Positions 1-11,586 of a DNA stretch of 64,000 bases are shown here, in pieces. The notes beneath the pieces were generated by a model. The model saw only the letters and a program-made list of their open reading frames with translations, was not told the origin of the DNA and made no database searches. Position 1 is the first letter of the stretch. Each line of letters opens with the position of its first letter. The DNA is from Sporothrix humicola (taxonomy: Eukaryota; Ascomycota; Sordariomycetes; Ophiostomatales; Ophiostomataceae). Position numbers and translations under genes: made by a program. The stretch covers positions 558,001-622,000 of the forward strand of contig WNYE01000004.1 of NCBI GenBank assembly GCA_021396245.1, in the 5' to 3' direction.

Positions 1-915
1 AGTTTTAGGCGCCTTATGTAATACAGGTCCCACTATTATTCTGTACCTGTTCCTGGTTGGCAGCCTGTCACTGGAACCGCGCTAGAACCAACGACATGCA
101 AAGACACTAAGACGACTTGATACAACGGCACATCACGGCGGCTGTTCATTTCGGGCAGTAACTTCACTTGTACGTGTGGTAGGTGTAGTGATATTTCTCC
201 TTTCAGCGGTCACAGATGCCGTTCTACAAGGCATGGACTCATGAACACAGGCCTCCAATTCGTCTACATCTAATGTTAGACAGAAAAGGGCTTTTTTTTT
301 AAAAAAAAAAAATCATACGTCGCCTATTCGTACACACACAACAGAATATCAAAGCAAATATCACCAAGAGGCCCAAACAAATCATGAAACAATGTTGTAA
401 TAAGCATCTGCTCAAAACTAAAGTCTAATGCGATCCACCAGTATTTACCTGTCCTTCATCCCTTCATTCGTTTGTGTGTGACATAGAAAAGTAAAGAAAA
501 AATTGGATATTGATGGGGGTTGAACATGAAACATAAGAAGATGGGAAGACAAAAGGAGGACATGATGAAAGGGGGGCGCAGGGAAAGGCTGAGAGAATAC
601 ACGAGAAGGAAAGGGATCAAAGAGCAGATACCAGCATGAGTCCTGTGCCCAACCTTCTCATTCTCCGAAATGCAACGGCCGTCCGGTCGAAACAAGAAAC
701 AGATGACTTCAGTGCTTTTGTCTAGGGAAAACGCGGCCTCCAGTCACCGGTCGCATACATCTTCCTCCCTTGTTCCGTCTCAGCGTAGAAGGACAAAGGG
801 TATTCATACAAACAGCTGCAAAAGAGCAGCCAGAAATAGGCCGTGGGAGAGACGCATCTTCATTTAGAAGACGATATAAGGGAAGGAAGCAACCTTCCGT
901 CCATCTCCATTCCCT
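1..915. other. Spacer, 3' side of cullin-1
   Basis: No gene is seen here. The stretch lies downstream of the cullin-1 stop and probably includes its 3' untranslated region. It holds a T9-A12 inverted homopolymer at 292-312. The short open frames at 456-695 and 670-867 have no protein-like composition. Confidence 0.6.
292..312. repeat. T9-A12 homopolymer junction
   Basis: Nine T directly followed by twelve A form a perfect self-complementary stretch. It is probably slippage-prone low-complexity DNA in the 3' flank of cullin-1. Length may be affected by sequencing error. Confidence 0.8.
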
Positions 916-3591
916 TTAAGCAAGGTAGCCAAGCTCGTCGTCGTCCAGACGCTCGAGGTACTCCTTGTCAAGCAGAATCTCGATACACTTCTTGATGTCG
1001 CCGACCTTGGGGTGGAAACGGCCCTTGATCTGGGCAATGGTCTCGCTGACGAGCTGGGCGTGCTTCATACGCTTGCGGGCCTTCATAATACGGACAATAG
1101 CCGACTAGTACTGTTAGTATGTGCTGTTGAAAAGAGAGGCGAAAATAACATAAAAAAAAGGCGGAAATTGTGCGGGGATGTGCATACCTGAAGGAGGAGC
1201 TTGCGGTCTTCCTCGATAGTCTTATTTGTCTCGGCTTCCTCTTGCCGCTGCTCGGCCTTCATGCCGACATTGAGGTTGATGCGAATCTTCTTGTTCCGGA
1301 AGTCGTAGTTGAGCTTGAAGGTCTTACCAGGGCCGACCTTATCACCGCCCTCCACAAGCAGCACCTTTGCCTTGACGATGATAGCCAGGCTGGGGTCAAG
1401 GAACTCCGTGTTGAGCTGTGTCGCCGACTGAATCTCCTCGTATGTGTGCGTGTCCTTGTCGTTGAAGAGCAGCAGGATGGCCATCTGGTATGCCGAAACC
1501 TGGAAAGTGTAGGGCGTCTTGGAGCTCTTGCAGTAGCTCGTCTTCAGCTCACCCTTGCACAGCTGCCACAGCCACGTCAATTTCCGGCCCTCATGCTTAT
1601 TTTTGTAGAAACGTGTGAACTTGTCGCAGTCGGCCTGGATTTCAGTAGGCGGCGCAAATGTCGTGGTAGGGGCCATCAATGGCCAGAAACCAGTACCCAG
1701 AATGGAGTATTGACCATCGAGCGAGCTGCCATCCAGGCCCTCAACGTGTCCCTTGAAGCCCGCATTAAGATCCTTGGAAATTTGCATGTCCTGGAACATT
1801 CGCTGCAACTTGTTGGTGTACTCGAAACCGCATGCCTCCTTGAGCTTGGAAATCATGCTCGTCTCGGCATCGTCCGATGAGGTGCTCGTGTGCACCAGGC
1901 GGCGAGCCAACATGCGGGCGTAGAACTTCTGGAACACGTCCTTGTCCTCGATGTACTTAAACACAGTCATGATCTGCACAAGGCTCTGCTCCAGCTCGGC
2001 CTCTTCGACGCCGGCTCCGCTCTTCTTGAGCATAAAATCGGCGTATTTGGCCAGCAGCTCGGGGCTCTTGTTCGAGCCAGCCTTGCACACTTCGTTGCGG
2101 TTGACGAATTCGCGACAGGCGTTATCCAGTGATCTAGTAAATTCTGGTTCATCCGTGAAGGCTCGCTTGACCAGTGCCTGGTACTGCGTGTGGGTTTCGA
2201 GTAGCGCGTCAACATACACCTTGGGGTCGAGCTTCTCGGCATCCGCGGCGACCTTGCTGACTGCCGACAGACCAGCATTGCGAACGTGTGTCTCGAACTT
2301 CTTACGGAGGGGTTCCAACCCATCTGGTATTCTGGACAGCAGGTTATACATGCGTGCCATGTCCTCCTCGCGGTTGTTGTCCAGGAGTGCCTGGAATTCT
2401 TCGCGCATCAGGTTGGCGTGGTCTGCAATAAGCGCCACGTTGCAGCAGCGCTTCAGCGGCCCGGCAATGTCGGGGTGCAAGAACAACTGCACACGGGTCT
2501 CCTCTTCGGCCAGCCGGCTCTCGGCCTTCTTCATGTACTCAACAACAGAGTTCTTAGCGACAAACTGGCTGCTCTCGTCCTGGTAATACTTCTTGGTCGC
2601 TGCAAGGAAGGGACGTTCGAAATGATAGCGGTACGTCTCCAGTGTCGTCTTGCTGGCGTCGTTTTCGTCCAGGCCCAGTGAAACCATAGAATCCAAGACC
2701 TGCTTGATCTGCAGATACTCGATAGTTTCGCCGTTTCTCTGCCGCTCCACTAGGCTCAGCACAGCATCCATAACGCTATCCGATATGCTGTCGAAAAGGA
2801 TGTTGCGCCATTGGACGAGGTGGAGAATGTAGACGTCGTAGACATTTCTCTTGCCCTCGTCAATCTCGCGCTTGACCCAATGTCTGTTAAGATAACGGAA
2901 CAAGTGGTGGATGTACTTGGCAGCAACAGTGTATCTGTCCCACTCGCGGATATAGAATGCCAGAAGAGCCTCGCCGCTGTGGTGTTCGGCCTCGTTGCGG
3001 AGGCCCCTCAGATGCTCCGCCAGGTATTCTGTCAACTTCTCGTACAGATCCTCGCCGAGAAGATGTGCTGTAGAGATGAAACGGAAAAGTCAGCCAACAA
3101 ATCCACACATGAACAATATCAGGCTTCAGCAACCAGCCCAGGGCGGGCGGACAAGAAAAACATACCTCCTCTCGAGTTTGTTGCCATCGAAGGATTGTTG
3201 GTAGTGGCCGCTTTCTGAGATGTGCAAAAATTGTGAATGGCCCTGTACGGCAAAAACAAAAGCGTCAGTATGAGAATCAAGTCGGACCTAGCATTCGATG
3301 TGGACACTCGTATCGAGATCAATGCTTACGTATAGGTTCCCATGTACTAGAAAACGAAGGCAAGTGGGTTAGCTGCAGAACTATGATAGACGGTCAAGCA
3401 GAACGATGCTCTATGGGCACCGTGTCGATGGGTGTCAAACTTACGGTCTCCATGGTCATTCCACCATCAATGTTCACCATGATGCTATTCACGCCATTCT
3501 TGAGGTACTCCCACGTGGCATTGATATCGTCGTGGTTGGGCTGTGGCATCAACGCCATTCCGCCGGAGCGGCCGTTGGCGATGGGAGGCAT
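916..3591 (-). CDS. CUL1: Cullin-1, SCF ubiquitin ligase scaffold (Cdc53/CulA)
   Basis: Scaffold of SCF (Skp1-cullin-F-box) ubiquitin ligases; by family knowledge it binds Skp1 at the N-terminus and the RING protein Rbx1 at the C-terminus. I read five exons: 3445-3591, 3330-3346, 3166-3242, 1188-3067 and 916-1104, all with GT-AG borders, giving 769 residues, the usual cullin-1 length. Visible signatures are the N-terminal YTAIHNFCTSQKA and GAHLLGEDLYEKLTEYL segments, central cullin repeats, a cullin-homology domain (AGFKGHVEGLDG onward, after about residue 450), and the C-terminal winged helix with SAIVRIMKARKRMKH, whose lysine at about 715 is the expected NEDD8 acceptor. The protein ends DDDELGYLA. 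The start at 3591 was chosen because the first exon reads MPPIANG, like other fungal cullin-1 proteins. Exon 2 is only 17 bases. The neddylating enzyme Ubc12 is encoded 43 kb away in this window. Confidence 0.96.
3330..3346 (-). other. CUL1: 17-base micro-exon of cullin-1
   Basis: It encodes YMGTY plus two bases of a threonine codon, and is bordered by a preceding AG and a following GTAAG on the minus strand. Joining it restores the conserved segment (M)ETYMGTYTAIHNFC and keeps the frame between exons 1 and 3. Gene callers easily miss exons this short. Confidence 0.88.
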
Positions 3592-4793
3592 TCTGGGTAG
3601 AGATGCGTCTGCGGCTGAACGCGTCTTGCGGAGAGGTGGAGGGGTGTCGAGGATGGTAGGAGGGTTGACGATGCGTAAAGCTATGCAGTAGTGAAGCTCT
3701 AAGCTCTTGATCTCTCGTGTGGATCGGTGGCAAGCGTCGGATTGAGGTGATGGATTGTTGATAAGATTGTCGATGCAGAAGCGAAAGCAGCACCTGCAAA
3801 GAGCTCAACGAAGCAACGGCGTGAATAGAGCCTTTGCGGGGAGGGCGACAGAATGTGGTTTGGGGGTGATGCGATGCCGAACGTCAAAAAATGCAATGGA
3901 GAAAGATAATAATGCGAATGGATGAAGACGGAGAAGAAAAAGAAGGGAGCCTCGCGTTGGGCGTTTCGACCCGCATGCAAGGGGGGCGCGGCGAGGCAGC
4001 AGTCGGGCTGGCTGGTGCGGCTGCGCGCGTGGGTTGCTCGCGAAGCAAAAACGCTGTGAATATGGATGCAGGGTGGCACAAAGCGAGATGGTAGAAATGC
4101 AGTGGTTTTCCCCTTTGTCGTCTCGATGTTGATGTTTTGCTTGGGAGAAAAAAAAAGGATCTTGTCGCGGTGTGTCAGGAAGGAAGGCGAAAGGGAAGGA
4201 AGGGGATGGAAGTGGTGATCATCGAACAAGGCAGGGGAAGGAGCGAAGGAGAGAAACGGTCAAGCCTTGGACAGAAGGCGGAGAGGGGTGCGGCGGTGGC
4301 GGGATGTGAGGCCTGGGGAGGATCTGACTAAGAAGGGAAGGCGGCAGAAAACTACAGGCGGTCGCAGGAAAGACCAACCGACTGACTGTTGTTTCGACAA
4401 GGCAGCCTTCCCCTAGCTAGAAGCGCTAAGAAGAGTGAGTGCCTGGACTCCATCGCTTGAGAGAGGGGAGCTGTAGGCAGAATTAGGCCCTTGAATAGCG
4501 GGGCATAGTGCAGGCAGGCATCACCAAGAAAGGCTGCAGGGCCTCTAATTCATTTCAGAAGCCTCGTTCGCTCTTTCTCTGAGGCTCTAGTGACAAGCGG
4601 GCTGCCGTACCTTCCAACAAACATCTCACAGCAAATCAATTCCATATCCCGTATTTTGTGCTTCGGGAATTGAGTCAAAATCACACTTGAAATACAATAT
4701 TCGATGTCTGGCTGCAAACGGCCCCAACATGGCGCTTACAAGGTAACTAGACTACCATTTTAGGCTAACTAACACACTAGGATATTGTTGATG
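3592..4793. other. Spacer between cullin-1 start and K+ channel stop
   Basis: This holds the cullin-1 promoter and leader (3592 to roughly 4300) and the 3' flank of the channel gene. The part near cullin-1 is purine-rich on the plus strand, so pyrimidine-rich on the sense strand, as upstream of most genes here. No further gene is visible. Confidence 0.6.
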
Positions 4794-7293
4794 TCACTCG
4801 CCGGTGAGCCTGGTGTTTAAACCTTCTTGGCCGGGCTCCAATGCGGCCTCAGCAGTCCCAACGGCCTCAGCTGCTTGAATAGCGGTCCGTTTCTTCGATA
4901 TCACATACTCCCAGGCTTGCTGCCTAGTGTACCGGTCCAAACTTTCGCACAACCGGTCAAGCACCCACTGGGCTTCCGTCCTGTCGGCCAGCATGGGGCT
5001 ATCTTCACCAATCCAGTTCCATTCGATGAGGCCCTCGTCTTCTTCGTCGTAAGCTTTTCCGGTGTCTTCTTCTGGCCGTCTCCGACTGAAACGAATCAGC
5101 TCGGAGAAGTGCGCCCACTCGTCAAAGTCGTACCGTCTCGGCGGATCGGCTCCTAGGTCGTGGGCTACATCACGGATGGCAGAGGCCAATTTCCGGGCTA
5201 GTTGATGCACCTTTGCTTGGTCATATAGCTGGGGGATATCTTGGTTAGCCGCGGCCGCCTTGTTTCCGGCTTCTTCTTCCGCGCCGGAAGCAGAAGTCTG
5301 AACCTCCTGCTGTCTCTTGCGGTCGCCATAGTGCGTCAGTCGCCGTTTATGGCCTTCGACGATGGCCCAAAACCACATTCGGATATTGGTAACAAACGTT
5401 TTGGCCAGTCCCTTTTTGGGCATGACAGTCCAGTCGGCCAGCTTGAACGTGCCGCGGTTCACGGCGCCAACAACAGTGGCACCGAGCTCCTGGATCAGAA
5501 TAGTCATTGTGGGCACAGCAATCAGGGACCAGACAATAAAGAATGCTTTGCCAGCATTGGACTTGGGGCTGAGGTCACCGTACCCAATGGTCAACAGTGC
5601 CACAAAACCAAAGTACAGGGCCTCAAAATACCCAAGACCCTGCAGCCGCTCTTCGGAAAACATGAAGACGAGGGCGCCCATGAGCCATAAGAGACCGAAA
5701 GCGAGCACGGCCATGGCGAGGGCATAATACTGCTTGAACCGGCGGGTCTCCTCCTGGATGGCACGCATAGCGTTGAAACGGTCTCGTTCTTCACGCAACA
5801 GTAGAAGTTTCTTTTGCTGCTGTCGACGTCTTCGCTGTCTTCGGCGCCACGGCCAGCGTGATGTCAGGCCGTCCATATCGTCGTCATCGTCCCTGTTAAT
5901 CGCCACACGCCGTGCCGCACCACCACGGCCGCCAACAATAACGGTGGCCGTGTGCTCATGGTATGTCACAGTGTTGCCAACAATCTCAATATGGCCGTGT
6001 CTATTTTCATGGTCCTGTTGTCGAGCGTGTGTCATGGTCGCAGTTGTGGCCGCCCTCGTGAAGCCAGGCCGCTTGTTGGGACCAGTGCTTCCATTAGCCG
6101 CTGTGTCTGAGTTGAGACCAGGGCTGGCAGCGTCTGCGAATTGAATATTTTTGACAGGTGCCCCCCAGAAAGGCACGGACGGCGGCGGTAGGCCCAGTCT
6201 GTCACGCAGCTCCTTCTCATTGGTGACTGTGCGGCCCAGAGTCGATCTGTGCGAGTGCAGTTCGTGCGATTTGATGATCTTGTTGGTCGAGATATCGCGA
6301 ACAAAGCGACTGATACTGCTGATGACCAGACCAAGCGAGGTGATGCCAATGAGCTCAAAGACGATCAAGAAGCCGCGGCCGGCATTTGTGGTTGGATAAA
6401 TGTCGCCGAAGCCGACCGTCAGAACGGACTACATTGTCAGTCAGCCTAGTGTCTGAATATACCAACGTCCCTCCCATACATACCACATCGGCAAAGTATA
6501 GGGCATTCGAGTAGGACCAGCCTTCAAGCCGGGTATAAATGCCTGCACCGGCTGCCAGCCAAAAGAAAAAGAGCATGGTCTGGAGGATAAGAGTGCGCTG
6601 GTCGTCGTCAAGGTCAAATCGCTGTGGATAGTGTCCGCGAACATAGCCAAACATATTGACCACCAGCATAAGGCTGCCGGCGAAGTACAAGATGGACGCC
6701 AGTACGGCATGCCAGAAGCCTTGTGAATAAATCTCACCAGGCCCAATGGGCGGATCGTGGACATGCATAGCTGCTGCAATGGATATGAGCTTGCAGGATG
6801 TCAGTCGTGTATTGAAACAAAAGAAGGGCAAATTTTGAGCGAACGCACAATGATTGAGGACAACACCCAAAAGATGATGGACATGGGGAGAGCTATAATG
6901 TAGCGCACCCGTCCAGTAAAGTTGAGGAGTAGGAAGAAGTTTCCAGTGAAACCACATGCGAGGGACAGTGCGTTGAGTATAATTTTCCTGGAAATGTTAG
7001 GCCTTAAGCATATATGGAAGGAAAAACAAGACGTATTACCAGTGGGGATCCGGTATGCCAACACCGTTTTCATCGGTACCGAGCGGCAGTTTGCCATTAT
7101 CGGGGAGAGCAACACGCCAGGGTGTGACAAGAGCTGCAATGGACAGAACATTTGATAACGGCCCTGTGGTGGCAGCAAGCAGAGGAATCGCCGTCGAGGC
7201 AAACCACCAGGAAGATACTACATCAAGAGAGGTTTCCGGGCCAGAAGGCGAGGATATACCGCCCGGCTCCAGGTCCGTAGTCTTGCCCTCCAT
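4794..7293 (-). CDS. TOK1: Two-pore-domain outward-rectifier K+ channel (TOK1-like)
   Basis: Plasma-membrane potassium channel of the fungal TOK family (eight membrane spans, two pore loops). Four exons are read: 7040-7293, 6849-6987, 6484-6789 and 4794-6428, giving 777 residues. Exon joins restore continuous hydrophobic segments. The first selectivity filter, SVLTVGFGDIYP (about residues 234-245), spans the junction of exons 3 and 4; the second is LLTIGYGDLSP (about 511-521). Several spans precede the first pore, as expected for TOK. The linker between the pores is long (about residues 280-460) and contains a His-rich stretch (HENRHGHIEIV), an acidic run (NRDDDDDMDGL) and an Arg/Gln-rich run before the next span. 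The C-terminal 200 residues are hydrophilic and presumably cytosolic. Start at 7293 (MEGKTTDLEPGG) is the only good ATG ahead of the first span. Family assignment is firm; gating properties are inference. Confidence 0.93.
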
Positions 7294-8320
7294 AGGGCCA
7301 AGATGCCAAGCGAGATCTCAGATCGAGCGGTAGAAGCAAAGGAATATCCCGAGTTCAAGAAATAAGCGTTTGCCAAGACTTGAACTCTGGGGAAGAAGGA
7401 AGGCTGGTGAAGGAGTCAATCTTGGACGGAAATAAACATAATGAAGAGATACAGATTCTTGAGGGAACACAGGGAATGCAAATCCCCATTTCACGATTAC
7501 AGCCCTCAAGGCATCCCTTTTACATCAAACTTTCCATCCCGAATGACGATAAATCGGTCCCCTGCTGGAACGATCTAGACCACCAGACTATGGAAGGTGT
7601 GGTACTTTTCTTTTTCGTGAGCGGTAGAGGCGTCAAATGGCACACACCAACTGATAAGAGATCATTTGACAGGTCCTACCCAGATCCGGGGTCAGCCTTG
7701 TGGGGGAATGCCCAAAGGCCATCTCGTCGAGTATCGTAACAGAGAGCGCATAACCATATGGACTGGAGATTGGAATCATGAGGACTACGTACGTAAAATG
7801 GACAGCCAGAATTGCTTCTTTTTCTTGTCTCTGCGAGGATGAAGGTATTTTGCTATATCTCTCGAGAAGAGCTACCGGATGATGTAATCGAAAATAGTCT
7901 AGCCTTGTCAATAGTTCCCAAAGCAACTTGATAGGAAACAAACAGGGTCAAATGGAAATACTATCAGTAAAGAGAATAGCTTTTTTTGCGTTATCGAATA
8001 ATCAAATACGTTGGGAGGAAGACGGTGTATGTGCGTGTGTATATACATTTACGACGAGAAGATGAAAATGGAAAAGACAAAGAGGCAGCTCCCTAGATGC
8101 AAACGTATTATGAAAAAAGAGCAAAAACAGGCGGACAGATAGAAAAAAAAAATGAAATGAAAAAGAAACAATAGTCCTGCAGTCTTCAGATTGTCGTGAA
8201 GACTGCAACCCAGCAAAGCTTTCCATGTGTATATATAATTTTAAGAGTACCACTATAGGCACTCACCCATTCAAACATTCCATCAGGCCTTCTTCATTTT
8301 TTGCTCTTTCTCCTTGCTGG
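7294..8320. other. Spacer between K+ channel start and MCD4 stop
   Basis: It contains the channel promoter and leader, and the MCD4 3' flank. Base composition is mixed with A-rich runs near 8130-8170. No coding signal is seen on either strand. Confidence 0.55.
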
Positions 8321-11300
8321 CTACTCCGCATGGTGGTCGACCACGTCGACACCCGACACGAAGAGCGCGCTGACGCCCTCGAGACCGGCGACAAAGGCGC
8401 ACAGTAGACTAGCAATGACAAAGTGCGAGATGGTGGAGCCGATCTCGAGCCAGGAGCCCTCGTCCTTGACGACCCAGAAAAAGTAGAGGGTCAGGACGTC
8501 GGTAATGGCCATGACGGCCATGAAGAGCGACGAGGGCGCGACGCCCAGGCGCATGTTGAGGATGCCGAGGTTGGCCGAGATGAGGGCAAAGGGCACCAGC
8601 AGCTTGAGGGTGAGCATGGCGCCCTGCGAGAAGGGGTCAAAGACAGGCACGAGGCGCTGGACGCTCTCGAGACTAAACGACGAGACGGACGCGACGTTGC
8701 TGGCACTGAAAAAGGCCGACTGCAACAAAATAAAGAAGAAGAGGACGACGCGGGCGTCGGCCACCGTCAGCGAGCGGTACGACGTCGCTGATGAAGACGA
8801 AGAAGAAGCCTCTGTGGACTTTGCGGTACCGTTAGTACCATTAGTACCGTTAGTACCGTTGCTGCCGGCACCGTTGGACTTGGCAGCCTTGTCCTGCTTC
8901 TTCTTGGGCGACTGCTTCTTCGACTGGGACTTTGCCGGGATCGAAGCCGCCGTCTTGGACTCCTCGGCCGCCTGCGACTTTTGCGACTGCACCGAGTCCG
9001 CGTAGACGGCGTGCTCCATGCGCACCCAGGCAAAGAGGGTTGCACTGAACGCGACATAGAACAGACCCTCGTAGGAAATGGTGAGGATGACAAATGTCGG
9101 AGCAAACGTCAAGAACACGACCATGAGGCGGTACAGGTAGTTGTTGCCCGGCCGCGAGCGGTGCAGGAGCGGCATGACCAGGATGGAGACGAAAAAGATG
9201 AGAAGGGCAACGATCTGGTTGCCCCGGGGCAGGCCGAGCTTGGCCTGCAGCGAGATGACGCTGGAGCGCGTCACCCACATGGACAAGAGAATCAGGCCAA
9301 TCTGGGCGCCAAGCAGGGCCTCGCCGATGGGGTCCTTGGCCGCAGCCACAGCGGCGGACTTGACGGCCTTGACGGCGGTGAAATCGTTGAGGATCGTGTC
9401 CTCAAAGACAAGGTAGGCAATGCCAATAATGACCATAACCGCACCACCGAACATGCTGGCGGGTGTTAGTTATTGTATGATATGCAACATGTTAGCAGTG
9501 TCAAGAGTACTTACATCAGTCCGAGATTCTCGGTCTTCATGGCCGGCAGGAGCGTAAACGTGCTCATGGACAGGCACGACACGAACCAGAGGGCCGAAAG
9601 GGCAAAGTGGCGCTGCAAGAAGGAAATGCCGTGGACGGCCGGCCAGAAGGCACCTAGAATGAAGAGCAGGGTAAAGATCTCGCGGTAGATGTAGCCAAGA
9701 GCCAGCGACTCGATAATGGCAATGTAGAGGGCGGCGTTGAAGATGATGGACGCCATGCGGGTGTTGCGCGAGTTGCCGCTTGCCGTTGCGTCGAGGCTGC
9801 GGGCGAGCTGCTTGCGGCCAGCAGACAGACTGGCGCGGCGCGAGTAGACTGCTTCCCAGAAGAAGACAGGGAAGAAGGCGTAGGCATAGTACGAGAGGGG
9901 CGAGCTGGACGCAAAGAAGGAGGCATACAGAGCCAGCAGCGTCGACGAGAAGAAAAGTGTTCCGCCCAGGTTGCGCGAAGGCTGCGGGCGGGTCGAGTCG
10001 TCCAGGACATGCTGGTCAATGACCGTTGTCAGGGCATAGGCCATCCAGCCCAGATAGCCAATGGTGATGAGAGCGCGCAAGAACAGCCAGTCATAGGTCT
10101 GGAGGTAGCGCAGACCGGCCAGGCCGACCTTGAGGAGCGCAGCGGCCTCCTCGATAGCCTCCTCGTAGTGGCCGGCCTCGATCAGCTGCTCAATGGCCGC
10201 AAAGCGGCGGTCCGTGCTGCTGCCACCGTCCTCGTTGCTCAGAAGCTTGTAGGGGCGGAATCGCAGCTGCGAGCGGCTCTTTTGCTCCTCCTTGACACGG
10301 TACATCTCGAGAATACCGCGCGCGTTGACCAGCGCAGCCTTGGCCTTTTCCTCGATCGGAGCGGCAACGTAGTCGAGAGGAAGCTCGCCGACCGAGTTGG
10401 CGGGGAACTCAAGGCCGACCAGGTACGCCATGAGCGCAGCAACATCGGCCTGGGCCACATCGTGACGGTGCACATGGCTGAGGCCCCAGCCAGCGGAGTA
10501 CTCGTCGTGACCGGGCGCCAGGCCTGCCTCAACAGTCTCCTTGCCCTCTCCCTCGGGGTACACCAGCGGCGACGCGACGCCTGAGCCCCAGACAATGAGG
10601 GGTGTCCGGGTGTTGTCCGGGTGCCCGTCGCCGTGGCTGCCGTAGTCGCTCATGCCGTGGTCCGCGGTAAAGACAAAGGCGGTGCGGTCGTCGTTGTAAA
10701 AGTCGTTGATCAGCTCGCTAATCTCCTTGACGCCCTGGTCGACCACCTTGACGTTGTTGAGATACTCCTTGGAGTAGGGGCGGAAACCGTGGCCGGCGGT
10801 ATCGAGGCCGAGCAGGTGCAAGAAGAAAACGATCTTGTCTTCGCGCAGGGCCGTGGCCAGGGTCTCGTTGGTGCGCGCCTCGGCAAAGAGCTCCTTGACG
10901 TGGTCAAAGACCCAGTAGTCGAGAATGGTCGATTCGGATGAGAAGTCCTCGTCCTCGGCGCTGTACGTATAGGCAGAGACGCGGCCGGGCACGGCGCCCT
11001 GCTCAAACATGGGCAGGATGTCGGGGCTGCCCCAACTCCATGTGTGGCGACTGCGGTTGAAGACGCTGTCAAAGTTGACGGGGTTGAGCTTCCAGCCGGT
11101 CGTGACGGCCGACACGTCTTCGTAGAGGCCGGCGATCAGGGCGACATGGCCTGGGCGGGACTCGGTGGGCACACGGGTGTGCGAGATGCCAAAGGTGCCG
11201 TGCTCGAGGACGCGGGAGCGCAAAAAGGGTGCGAGGTGGCGTGGGATCAGATCGTCGTCGTTCTTGGGGTATGGCTCGGGGAGTGCCTGGAAGGCCTTGT

Positions 11301-11586
11301 CAGCGCGCAGACCGTCACCTGGACAGAGGAAATGTCAGCAAATATCGTCCGAAAAGTCTCCAAGGAGCATTACATCGACGTCAGCCGAGCACATTAAATA
11401 TCACCCACCGACAAAGAGGACCAGGCGGTCCGCAGGTGCTTTTGCTTCGGCCGGCCGCTCCAGCTGGAACAGGCGCATGCCAGACACGACAGGGCTAACA
11501 AAGTAGATGTCGAAGATGGAGAAGATGTAGACGAAATGGAACACCACGGCAATCGCCAGGAAGCGGAAGCGGAGGAAGCCCGCCAT
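8321..11586 (-). CDS. MCD4: GPI ethanolamine phosphate transferase 1 (Mcd4/PIG-N)
   Basis: ER membrane enzyme that adds ethanolamine phosphate to the first mannose of the GPI anchor precursor. Three exons: 11409-11586, 9515-11318 and 8321-9455, giving 1038 residues. The N-terminus is a single membrane segment (LAIAVVFHFVYIFSIFDIYF). The first intron splits the metal-site motif and splicing restores LFVGDGLRADKAFQ. The alkaline-phosphatase-like luminal domain shows THTRVPTESRPGHVALIAG (spelled SHTRVPTESRPGH here), WSWGSPDILPMF, LGLDTAGHGFRPYSKEY and FTADHGMSDYGSHGDGHPDN. The C-terminal half (after about residue 470) is a multi-span membrane domain. The second intron has a CTAAC branch point. 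A Lys-rich and NGT-repeat insertion lies in a loop of the last exon (about residues 825-880). Length is slightly above that of the yeast protein because of this insertion. Confidence 0.96.
8825..8860 (-). repeat. MCD4: NGT x4 codon repeat inside MCD4
   Basis: Four tandem copies of a 9-base unit encode Asn-Gly-Thr four times (about residues 860-871), next to a Lys/Gln-rich stretch. It lies in a hydrophilic loop between membrane spans. It is likely length-variable; each copy is formally an N-glycosylation sequon, used only if the loop is luminal. Confidence 0.85.
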
